Shown here: piece after piece, positions 1 to 7,423 of the stretch | Numbering within the stretch: the stretch's first letter is position 1 | Layout of the letters: each line of letters starts with the position of its first letter | From: Candidatus Hodarchaeota archaeon | GTDB taxonomy: Archaea > Asgardarchaeota > Heimdallarchaeia > Hodarchaeales > Hodarchaeaceae | Direction: 5' to 3' | DNA: 18,139 nt | Assembly: GCA_016839665.1 (NCBI GenBank) | Contig: JAEOTU010000347.1 | Coordinates: 1 to 18,139, forward strand | Notes under the pieces: generated by a model | Databases searched by the model: none | Seen by the model: the letters and a program-made list of their open reading frames with translations, nothing else | Told to the model about the DNA's origin: nothing | Translations under genes and position numbers: made by a program

Positions 1-2
1 AG

Positions 3-425
3 ACAAGAATATTGTCTTATGAGTATTTTGAGCACCAAGCAGACATTGGTATTCGTGGGAAAGGAAAAACCCTGGCGGAAGCTTTTGAACAAGCTGCTAT
101 TGCAATGTTTGATATTATGGTTGAAACCCATGAGATTCAATCAGATGATTTCCATCTTATTGAAGTTGAAGGTAATGATTTAAATGACTTGTTCATTGCA
201 TGGTTGAGTGAATTACTGTTTCTCAAAGATGTTGAAGGGAAAATGTTTTCTCGATTCAAAATTGAGAATATGAGTGAGAATAAACTGATTGCTAAGGTCT
301 ATGGAGAAGCTATTGATCCCTCCCGGCACAAATTGAAGCTTGAGGTTAAAGCTGCCACATGGACTCAATTATCAATAGAAAAAAACGGTACAAATTGGAT
401 TGCACAATGTTTGGTGGATGTTTAA
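3..425 (+). CDS. Archease, RtcB activator (5' end open)
   Basis: Archease is the small cofactor that lets the RNA ligase RtcB turn over many times by promoting its guanylation during tRNA splicing and RNA repair. The reading frame holds the family signature near its N-terminus (YEYFEHQADIGIRGKG, where the family usually has HTADIG) and ends in the typical Val-Asp-Val. The aspartates of these two regions are the known metal-site residues. Visible length is about 137-140 residues, close to full length for the family. No in-frame stop lies between the window edge and a TTG codon at 12, so the true start may be TTG at 12 or lie a few codons outside the window. The stop codon directly abuts the rtcB ATG, which argues for translational coupling and matches the known partnership. 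Confidence 0.93.
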   Translation, partial: TRILSYEYFEHQADIGIRGKGKTLAEAFEQAAIAMFDIMVETHEIQSDDFHLIEVEGNDLNDLFIAWLSELLFLKDVEGKMFSRFKIENMSENKLIAKVYGEAIDPSRHKLKLEVKAATWTQLSIEKNGTNWIAQCLVDV

Positions 426-1868
426 ATGACACAGAATCCTGATCTCTTTCAAGAAGTATCTGATAGAGTAAATCTCTGGACAATTAAGAAACAGAGAAAT
501 ATGAATGTTCCAGCTTTCATCTATGGAGATGAAAGGATTGTTAATGAACTTAGAGCTGATTATAAACGCGAATGGAGTGCTACTCGTCAAATAATTAATG
601 TTGCTTCATTACCAGGAATTCAGAAGGGTATGCTTGCGATGAGTGATGTCCACCCTGGATATGGTTTTCCAATCGGAGGGGTCGCAGCGTTTGATATTGG
701 CGAAGGAGTGGTGAGTATGGCTGGCGTAGGATATGACATTAATTGTGGAGTTAGAACTATGCTCACTGATCTCTCGATAAATGATTTAGAACCTAAGAAG
801 AAAGAGTTAATGTCCGAGCTTTTTCACACAGTCCCTGCTGGTTTAGGAAGGCCTGGCAAAATTAAACTAGAAATAAAGCAAGTAGACGAATTATTAATAG
901 GGGGTGCATCTTATGTGGTTGAAATGGGTTATGGAACTGAAGATGATCTGGAGCATACTGAAGAGAATGGGGTTATCGAGGGAGCTAATCCTGCAAATGT
1001 CAGTTTCAAAGCAAAAAAAAGACAATATAACCAAATTGGTACTTTAGGCTCAGGAAATCACTATCTTGAAGTTCAAATTGTCAAAAAAATATTTGATGAA
1101 GAAGCAGCGAAAGCCTTTGGCTTATTTCAAGATCAATTAATTGTCACTATTCATTGTGGCTCGCGTGGGCTAGGACATCAAATTGGTACTGATTATTCAA
1201 GGGAATTAGTTAGAGCGTCTCAGAAATATAATTTACCTTTACCTGATAAAGAACTAGGATCTGCTCCCATTAAAAGCAAAGAGGGGGAAAGCTACATCTC
1301 AGCAGTAAACTGTGGAATCAATGCTGCATTAGCAAATCGCCAAGCAATTGCCCACCTTGTACGTCAAGCTTTTCATAAGGTTTTTAACACAAATATTCGA
1401 CAATTGTACGATGTTGGTCATAACACTTGCAAATTCGAAGTTCACAATGGGAAAAAAGTCCTTGTACATCGTAAAGGCTCTACTCGCGCGTTCGGTCCAG
1501 GGCATCCACATGTTCCTATTAAGTATCGCAATGTTGGTCAACCCGTGCTTATAGGTGGGACAATGGGAACCTCCTCTTTTATATTAACTGGAACCGAACT
1601 TGGAATGAAAGAAACCTTCGGTAGTGCGTGTCACGGAGCTGGGAGAAGTATGTCTCGAAAGAAGGCAAAGAAAAAGTTTTGGGGAAAAACTGTTGTAGAA
1701 GATCTAGCCAAGAAGGGAATTGTTGTACACGCTCATAGTTTTGCAGGTGTTGCTGAAGAAGCGCCTGGTGCATATAAGGATGTAGAACATGTAGTTGGTA
1801 CAATGCATGATGCTGGTGTCGTGAAAAAGGTCGTTCAAGTCTACCCAGTAGGTGTGATCAAAGGTTAA
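426..1868 (+). CDS. rtcB: RtcB, tRNA-splicing RNA ligase
   Basis: This is the GTP- and Mn2+-dependent ligase that joins 2',3'-cyclic phosphate and 5'-OH RNA ends, the archaeal tRNA-exon ligase. Its 480 residues match the intein-free archaeal length. The metal and catalytic motifs are all present: D104 and C107 in GYDINCGVR, H212 in GSGNHYLEV, H243 in IHCGSRGLGH, H332 in DVGHN, and H403 in ACHGAGR, the histidine that becomes guanylated. The C-terminus ends in VGVIKG with the usual penultimate lysine. No intein, frameshift or missing active-site residue is visible. The ATG follows the archease stop with zero spacing (TAAATG), so translation is probably coupled. It is convergent with the next gene across 30 bp. 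Confidence 0.97.
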   Translation: MTQNPDLFQEVSDRVNLWTIKKQRNMNVPAFIYGDERIVNELRADYKREWSATRQIINVASLPGIQKGMLAMSDVHPGYGFPIGGVAAFDIGEGVVSMAGVGYDINCGVRTMLTDLSINDLEPKKKELMSELFHTVPAGLGRPGKIKLEIKQVDELLIGGASYVVEMGYGTEDDLEHTEENGVIEGANPANVSFKAKKRQYNQIGTLGSGNHYLEVQIVKKIFDEEAAKAFGLFQDQLIVTIHCGSRGLGHQIGTDYSRELVRASQKYNLPLPDKELGSAPIKSKEGESYISAVNCGINAALANRQAIAHLVRQAFHKVFNTNIRQLYDVGHNTCKFEVHNGKKVLVHRKGSTRAFGPGHPHVPIKYRNVGQPVLIGGTMGTSSFILTGTELGMKETFGSACHGAGRSMSRKKAKKKFWGKTVVEDLAKKGIVVHAHSFAGVAEEAPGAYKDVEHVVGTMHDAGVVKKVVQVYPVGVIKG

Positions 1869-1898
1869 TCATATTTGAGGAGGGTTGAACTTTTTACT

Positions 1899-2573
1899 TC
1901 AGTCTATTGAGGGGATTTCAACCTTACAGTTTACTCCTTTCTCAAACTCCTCTGCCATCTTTTTATCCCCAACAATGGTGCCGAAGTGCATGGGAATGGC
2001 CAGTTTTGGGTTTATCGTCTTAGCTGCTTCGATGGCTTCACTTGCGGTCATAACATACGTTCCACTCACAGGAATAAGTGCGACATCAGTACGGATGTCT
2101 TTCATTTCTGGGATGTTATCAGAGTCACCAGTATGATAGATTCGCTGACCATCCATTTCAAAAACCACGCCAATCTTATTATCCCCTTTGGGATGGAACG
2201 GTACTCCTGGTTCGCGAAATTTATTGACATTGTAAGCTGGAACGAATTCAAATGTGATAGAAGCGATTGTTTTCGTATCCGCAGGACCGACATAGTGGAC
2301 AGTCTTACAATCGAGTTTATCTAACGTATCTCGTGCCATGGGAATTCCAACTACTTCTGTTTTGGTTGGAGAAACGAATTTTTTCAAGTCGTCTATGTTG
2401 CAATGATCAAAATGCTCATGTGTACTTACAAGAACATCGACAGGATCAAAATCTCCTTTTACTTGAAAAGGATCTATGCACACTGTTTTTCCTGAACTAC
2501 TTGTGATCAGAAAACCATCATGACCTAACCAACGGAATGTTATTCCTTCATATTCAATCATCAAAATCGCCAT
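1899..2573 (-). CDS. Metallo-beta-lactamase-fold hydrolase, UlaG/UPF0173-like
   Basis: This predicted soluble 224-residue metal-dependent hydrolase has the metallo-beta-lactamase fold. The zinc ligand motif HEHFDH lies at residues 52-57, the metal-bridging aspartate is in YHTGDSD (D150), and a late histidine sits in PMHFG (H196). The PAYN...FHPKG stretch (112-130) and the compact length resemble the UPF0173/UlaG branch, whose archaeal members mostly have unknown substrates. The glyoxalase II and RNase J/CPSF-type extra domains are absent. A TTG lies one codon upstream. ATG at 2573 is used here, but ATG at 2561 is equally plausible because family members usually start just before this first strand. 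It is divergent from the nucleotidyltransferase gene and convergent with rtcB. No neighbour reveals its substrate. Confidence 0.88.
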   Translation of the reverse strand: MAILMIEYEGITFRWLGHDGFLITSSSGKTVCIDPFQVKGDFDPVDVLVSTHEHFDHCNIDDLKKFVSPTKTEVVGIPMARDTLDKLDCKTVHYVGPADTKTIASITFEFVPAYNVNKFREPGVPFHPKGDNKIGVVFEMDGQRIYHTGDSDNIPEMKDIRTDVALIPVSGTYVMTASEAIEAAKTINPKLAIPMHFGTIVGDKKMAEEFEKGVNCKVEIPSID

Positions 2574-2666
2574 CAATGTCTTCTAATACTAATTTAAGAA
2601 TTTTTCCGCCTAATTTTCCATTATTACACAATTAATTAAGTGTGAACGATTTAAAAGAAATTCAGT

Positions 2667-3473
2667 ATGAATAAGCATTTATTCTTCAAGTATTTAGATA
2701 CAGTAACGAATTTCTTAGAAAAAAATTACCGTACTGATTTAATTTCAATTATCTTGTTTGGTTCATTAGTAAATAAAGAGAAAAAACCTTCTACAGATGT
2801 CGATTTAATAATCATAACGAGTGATTCATGTTCATCTGAAGATTTTCAGAAAATTAGACGTGATTTAGTTATTATAGAGCAAAAATTCTTTTCTCGGTCT
2901 CGTGAAAGAGAACTGTCCTTTTTTAGTCAAGGTTTGCAGAGAGCAACAGGTATGTTCATGAATTTTTTTCTCTGTCGTCTTTCAGATTTTCAGAAGAGGA
3001 ATTTTAAAGTTTTTAATGTGAATCCATTCATATCGATTCTCTTAGCTCCTCAGAATTCTGTCTGGTTGTCACTACTAAATCAGCATCGAATTATTTGGGG
3101 AGAAAATGTTTTTCAAGAATGGGAGACTCTTCCAAGCATAACAAAGGGTGATTTAGTCCGGTCATTTGTAATGAATTGGTTATTGGCAACAGGGGCTCTT
3201 GTTTTTTTTCCAATTTATCCTTACATTGCAAAATTCTCAATGGAGGCTATGAAGTGGAGCCTCTTTACTTGGAAGAATTTCCATCATCCTAAAAAGACAC
3301 TTCCCCAAATTTTGACTAAGTATATCGAGCATGGAATAAAAGTAGAACGTCAGGCACTACAGTGTTTCATGCAATTCAGAAGAAAAAAGCAAGTAAGCAA
3401 ATATTTTGGTCTTCTAGCTTGGATTTTTGTTTTTCGACTTCACAAATCTCTTTTTCATAGTTCTTATGGTTGA
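2667..3473 (+). CDS. Nucleotidyltransferase (MNT/polymerase-beta fold) with helical C-terminal domain
   Basis: The N-terminus carries the minimal nucleotidyltransferase signature: FGS (31-33) followed after a charged loop by TDVDL, with D44 and D46 as the metal-binding pair. Such proteins transfer a nucleotide to a protein, RNA or small molecule. The remaining roughly 160 residues are predicted helical and aromatic-rich (WGENVF near 144, then SMEAMKW near 191). This recalls the helical half of aminoglycoside-adenylyltransferase-like and MNT-HEPN proteins. Its identity is uncertain. No separate small HEPN toxin gene is adjacent, so a classical MNT-HEPN toxin-antitoxin pair is not supported. 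Its 3' end overlaps the 3' end of the convergent tRNA synthetase gene by 10 bp. The A+T content and Phe/Lys richness are somewhat higher than in neighbouring enzymes. Confidence 0.8.
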   Translation: MNKHLFFKYLDTVTNFLEKNYRTDLISIILFGSLVNKEKKPSTDVDLIIITSDSCSSEDFQKIRRDLVIIEQKFFSRSRERELSFFSQGLQRATGMFMNFFLCRLSDFQKRNFKVFNVNPFISILLAPQNSVWLSLLNQHRIIWGENVFQEWETLPSITKGDLVRSFVMNWLLATGALVFFPIYPYIAKFSMEAMKWSLFTWKNFHHPKKTLPQILTKYIEHGIKVERQALQCFMQFRRKKQVSKYFGLLAWIFVFRLHKSLFHSSYG

Positions 3474-4795
3474 TAAATTTCGGGAGTTCGAGGAAACATA
3501 CAAGTTTCTCGAACGTGAGGTAAATTAGCTATCCATCTGACTAATCGCTCGAAACCAAGACCAAAACCCGCGTGAGGTGGCATACCATATTTAAACATAC
3601 GAAGATACCATTCAAATTCATCTAAGTCGAAATCTTGTTGTTTGATTCGTTTTTTCAGAGTCATATAGTCAGATACTCTTTGGCCACCACTTGAAAGTTC
3701 CCCAAAACCATCTGGAGCCATTAAATCCAATGAACGAGTAAGGTTTGGGTTTTGTGGATTGGAAGCATAATACATTCCTCGGAGGTGAGTGGGAAAATCT
3801 ATTATGAAAAACGGGTCAGAGAAAGCTTTAGATAATGCTGTTTCCTCTGGGGAGCCGAAATCTTCATCAGGATCAGATTCCACACCCAACTCTAGCACTT
3901 TCTTTTTTGCTTCTGTAAAAGTTAAACGTTTGAATGGTTGTGATGGAATACTAATTTCCCTGTTTAATCTTTCTAATTGACTAGAAGCGGTGTTTGTAAC
4001 TTGCTCTAAAACATAGACAATTAAATCCTCTTGAACTTGCATTATTTCTTGGTCAGTGGCAAAAGCGATCTCATTTTCGATTTGGTGAAATTCGTTTATG
4101 TGTTTAGGTGTGTGAGACTTCTCTGCTCGCCAAGAGGGTATGATGCCAAACACTTTTTCGTGACAAGCGAGAGCAGCTTGTTTATAGAATTGACAACTCT
4201 GAGCTAGAACGGCTGGCTGTCCAAAGTAATCCAATGAGAACATTTCTGCCCCCCCTTCTGTTGATGCTGTTAAAATATACGGAGTGAAAATTTCAATGAA
4301 ACCCTTTTCTATGAAAAACTTTCGGGTTGCGCTTGCTATGATATTTTTAAGCTCCATTATTGCACCGATTTCAGGGTCTCTAATCGAGAGCTCTCGATAT
4401 CTAAAAACAGTATCGATATCCATTTGAGTTTTTTTCTTTGTAAGATCAATCGGGAATTTTAAGGCTGCCTGAGAATGAATCTTAATCATTGATGGAATCA
4501 GTTCTGCTCCTAGTTTTGATCGTGGATCAGCTTTAATAGCTCCCTTAATTGATACAACTGATTCAAGAGAGAGTGTTTTACAGTTTTGCCAGACATCTTT
4601 TGGAACTTTATCTTCATGAATCGTCACTTGACAAATCCCTTTTGGGTCACGAATGGTTAAGAAAATTAACCGTCCTTTATCCCGGATTTGTTGAACCCAT
4701 CCTCCTATTAGTACTTCATCAATCCCATCATTTTTACTTTTGACATCACTACAATTATGTGTACGCCAATCAGGACTCACTGCATAAATCATCAT
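3464..4795 (-). CDS. aspS: Aspartyl-tRNA synthetase, archaeal type (Asp/Asn specificity open)
   Basis: This class IIb aminoacyl-tRNA synthetase of 443 residues charges tRNA with aspartate, and many archaeal forms also charge tRNA-Asn. An N-terminal OB-fold anticodon-binding domain (about 27-110) precedes the catalytic core. The core shows motif 1 around EIFTP (168-172), the substrate loop QSCQFYKQ (199-206) with the aspartate-reading lysine K205, motif 2 at WRAEKSHTPKH (R223, E225), ELSSGGQR (366-373) and motif 3 GFGLGFERL (R417). The lysine and the SSGGQR segment favour AspRS. The ending FPRTPE resembles AsnRS, where AspRS usually has FPRD. A GTG lies five codons upstream, but ATG at 4795 has a GAGG motif six bases ahead and is preferred. 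Confidence 0.9.
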   Translation of the reverse strand: MMIYAVSPDWRTHNCSDVKSKNDGIDEVLIGGWVQQIRDKGRLIFLTIRDPKGICQVTIHEDKVPKDVWQNCKTLSLESVVSIKGAIKADPRSKLGAELIPSMIKIHSQAALKFPIDLTKKKTQMDIDTVFRYRELSIRDPEIGAIMELKNIIASATRKFFIEKGFIEIFTPYILTASTEGGAEMFSLDYFGQPAVLAQSCQFYKQAALACHEKVFGIIPSWRAEKSHTPKHINEFHQIENEIAFATDQEIMQVQEDLIVYVLEQVTNTASSQLERLNREISIPSQPFKRLTFTEAKKKVLELGVESDPDEDFGSPEETALSKAFSDPFFIIDFPTHLRGMYYASNPQNPNLTRSLDLMAPDGFGELSSGGQRVSDYMTLKKRIKQQDFDLDEFEWYLRMFKYGMPPHAGFGLGFERLVRWIANLPHVRETCMFPRTPEIYQP

Positions 4796-4943
4796 TGAAT
4801 TCCTCTTCACTCTTACGAAACAAGAATCCTTTACTTAATGTTGTTTTTTTTAATCAGCACTAGAACTTGAACTTTAGAAAAGTCTAGTTATTTATCACAT
4901 TGTAAACAATATGATTTCCAGATAAACAATCTGAATCGAAACT

Positions 4944-4984
4944 AAAAAAAAAGAAAAGGGAAGGAAAATGGAAATTTCCTTTCT
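4944..4984 (-). terminator. Hairpin plus T-tract terminator of the sequon-rich membrane protein gene
   Basis: Just past the stop codon of the minus-strand gene, AAGGAAA (4961-4967) can pair with TTTCCTT (4975-4981). The minus-strand transcript then runs into a T-rich tract that includes nine consecutive T (plus-strand A run at 4944-4952). Oligo-T tracts terminate archaeal RNA polymerase. The hairpin may be incidental. Confidence 0.6.
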
Positions 4985-7270
4985 CTATACACCATTTCCA
5001 GTGAAAACATCAGTTAAATTGATTTCATCCATTGATTCAAAGAAATCTTGGATCAATTCTTGATTTTCCTCTGCTTCATTTAGAGTAGCTACAGACTTTA
5101 ATAGCCCTATCGCGTCTACAACACCTTGTGCGAGTCCTGCGATTGATCCTCCCGCTGGATCAAGCTCTACTCCAGGTCCAGGTGCAGGATTGTGCACACG
5201 ATTTTGCCAAGTACTTTTGACATCATCTGAGATCACAGTTGTCAGTCCAATCTCTGCATGAGCATCCGAGGCATTCGCAATAGCATATCCCATCAGAACT
5301 TCTGACTGATTAAAGCGAGGATCTGAAAATAGATTCGCTAAGAATACACTAGCGTTTGGTGCACCGGTATATGCTTGTGTATATGAATTATTGAAGTTCT
5401 CGAATCCTTTAGTGAAAGAATCAACAGCATTAACTGTACCTTCCAAACCATTCAGTAGGTGTCCTATCTCTGTAACATTTGTACTAAACTGGTCGAGCAT
5501 ATTACTAAGTTCTGTTAACATTGGTTTTAGTGACCCATCAATAATATCTCCATAGGACTTTGTAGAGAATTCAGTGCTTAAAGATGTGGCATTACCAATG
5601 TTATCTTCGGCACCATTTGGACCACTAAAGATATTAGACGCTTCACTTACATTCGCTGAAAGTGGTGCTAGAGCCGCATTGATTGAATCAAGATCGCTTC
5701 CATTAAATTGAATAGTATCAATCGTGTTGAGGACGCTTTCAATTTTCGTATAGCATTCGGTTCCATTTGCTGCTGCTCTTGAAAAATACGCTAGAAGCTC
5801 TGTCATGTCCGTAATAATTTCCACTGTTCCCCAAAATGGTAATACTGCATCATTACCTCCAAGCTCTGATGTATTAATTGCTTGGAGAGTAGTATTTGCA
5901 TCTGTTAAATCAATCGAAGCGTCTGCTAACCAAGAATGGGCTTCTACAAAGTCACTGTCACCTAATTCTTCTATAGCAAGGGTTGTTTTGTAGGTAGCAT
6001 TAAGAAAGTCTATAGCACCAGTAGCAACTTCTAGGATAATACCATATCCAGCGTCAGCTTGATCCACAATATCTACAACAAATCCTAAATCCCCTGTTTC
6101 ATCAATGATTACTTCGGTAACAATGCTTTTTGCGGTACCTAACGCATTGAGAACACCTTCTTTAGAATCACCAAAGTGGCCTATAGCGGTAGAAATATTT
6201 CCCAAACCAGTATTGAATTCAGGATTATAAGTGGCTTGAGCGGAACCACCAAATCCACCACCAATATCAGTTGTGGCCAGGACTGAGAAAGTACGATTAA
6301 ATCCATCCACTAAACTGTTGTACCCTTGTAAAAGGGATGGTAATTCTGATGAAACCGTAGCTAAGATTTCCGAGATATCCAACAGCAACGGGAGTTTTTC
6401 GGTATTCATACCTCCCATTTCTTCTGGGAGAATCCCTAAAAGAACTGCAGTATAAAAATTCCCTTGGACATGATCAAATTTGTACGCTGAGCGTTTGAAC
6501 CATGTGGCAGCACGCTCACAAGCCTTAGTTAGATTCTCGATCACCTCAGGATCGCTTAAATCGATTGGTAAACCTGATGCTTGAGCTCCGCCTCCACCTA
6601 AACCAAGATCTGCACCAAAAACACCCATGAATTCTGCTCCACCTGCTACTAATGAAATTCCACCATCTGCGAAATTTGCTACTTCATGATACACTAATGG
6701 TACAGTAATAAGGAGTAAAATAACGAATATTGCAGCTATAGGTTTCATAATGACTGAGAAAATGGATAATTCACCCTTTTTTGTCCAAATTCCGGTTGCT
6801 AAGGCAGAAACGAAAAACCCAAGAAATAGTGCCAAAAACTCGACAATAATTAAGTCTGCAATAATCGCTATTTGAATGATTAAATCAACCATAGCAGTGT
6901 ATTCTGGCGGGATAAGTCCACTCTTAGCAATAGATGTTAATGGTCCTGCAAGTTCTGAAAGTAAACCGTATGGATTGACAAACCATCCGTTAGTAAAGGA
7001 GGATAGGAAAAACAGGACAACCCATGAGATTGGTGCAGCAAAAATGCTTAGCAATCCTAACAATTTCGAACGTCCTAAGATTCCTGTAAGACAAAAAGCT
7101 ATTGCTACAAGAATCATTTCTAATTGGAGTAGTAAAGCATTTTTTTGTGCACCTAGAATTGCAAAAACTAGTGCAATGATGATAGGTGCAATAACTGCAG
7201 CCAGAAAAGCTTGCCAAAGAGGCAGCGCTCTGATTGTACGTAGATCATCTTCTGAATCTGATTCATACAT
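4985..7270 (-). CDS. Large membrane protein with sequon-rich extracellular domain, unknown function
   Basis: I do not recognise this 761-residue protein. An acidic 15-residue N-terminus is followed by about five hydrophobic segments (roughly 18-40, 46-65, 69-91, 127-160 and 170-195). Short basic loops (RSK at 67-69, TKKGE at 163-167) should lie in the cytoplasm. The rest, about 560 residues, is hydrophilic, predicted mostly helical, with a Gly-rich stretch at 201-233. It has no C-terminal anchor. It contains 16 N-X-S/T sequons between residues 246 and 751 and none before 246, which supports an outside, N-glycosylated domain. Only two cysteines (C251, C506) fall in that domain. The 127-160 segment could be two helices, which would flip the topology. 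It lies downstream of ligA on the same strand, about 150 bp away, with its own promoter-like box. Confidence 0.85.
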   Translation of the reverse strand: MYESDSEDDLRTIRALPLWQAFLAAVIAPIIIALVFAILGAQKNALLLQLEMILVAIAFCLTGILGRSKLLGLLSIFAAPISWVVLFFLSSFTNGWFVNPYGLLSELAGPLTSIAKSGLIPPEYTAMVDLIIQIAIIADLIIVEFLALFLGFFVSALATGIWTKKGELSIFSVIMKPIAAIFVILLLITVPLVYHEVANFADGGISLVAGGAEFMGVFGADLGLGGGGAQASGLPIDLSDPEVIENLTKACERAATWFKRSAYKFDHVQGNFYTAVLLGILPEEMGGMNTEKLPLLLDISEILATVSSELPSLLQGYNSLVDGFNRTFSVLATTDIGGGFGGSAQATYNPEFNTGLGNISTAIGHFGDSKEGVLNALGTAKSIVTEVIIDETGDLGFVVDIVDQADAGYGIILEVATGAIDFLNATYKTTLAIEELGDSDFVEAHSWLADASIDLTDANTTLQAINTSELGGNDAVLPFWGTVEIITDMTELLAYFSRAAANGTECYTKIESVLNTIDTIQFNGSDLDSINAALAPLSANVSEASNIFSGPNGAEDNIGNATSLSTEFSTKSYGDIIDGSLKPMLTELSNMLDQFSTNVTEIGHLLNGLEGTVNAVDSFTKGFENFNNSYTQAYTGAPNASVFLANLFSDPRFNQSEVLMGYAIANASDAHAEIGLTTVISDDVKSTWQNRVHNPAPGPGVELDPAGGSIAGLAQGVVDAIGLLKSVATLNEAEENQELIQDFFESMDEINLTDVFTGNGV

Positions 7271-7295
7271 GATAGTTCACATTAGCTAAACTTAT

Positions 7296-7310
7296 TTAGT
7301 ATATATTGGG
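7296..7310 (-). promoter_or_regulatory. TATA-like promoter element of the sequon-rich membrane protein gene
   Basis: On the minus strand the sequence AATATATAC is centred about 33 bases upstream of the ATG at 7270. An archaeal TATA box at this distance would place the transcription start a few bases before the ATG, giving a very short leader, and no strong Shine-Dalgarno motif is present. This is inferred from spacing and composition only. Confidence 0.45.
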
Positions 7311-7423
7311 TTGGTAGTCATATTACTTATTAAAATTATCTGTTTAGATAGAGAAAAGCAAGATAGATTCTTTTGAAAGAAGATGTAGGTACCAATAATA
7401 AAATACAATTATAAAATAAAGTT

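Noticed and set aside
372..590. Minus-strand 72-residue frame across the archease-rtcB junction
   Set aside because: It is antisense to two well-supported genes and has no domain signature.
2577..3473. MNT-HEPN toxin-antitoxin module
   Set aside because: No small HEPN gene flanks the nucleotidyltransferase. The neighbours are a metallo-beta-lactamase-fold gene and a tRNA synthetase.
6876..7289. 137-residue plus-strand open frame over the membrane-helix region
   Set aside because: It lies antisense to the sequon-rich membrane protein. It has no recognisable domain and starts in the middle of the other gene.
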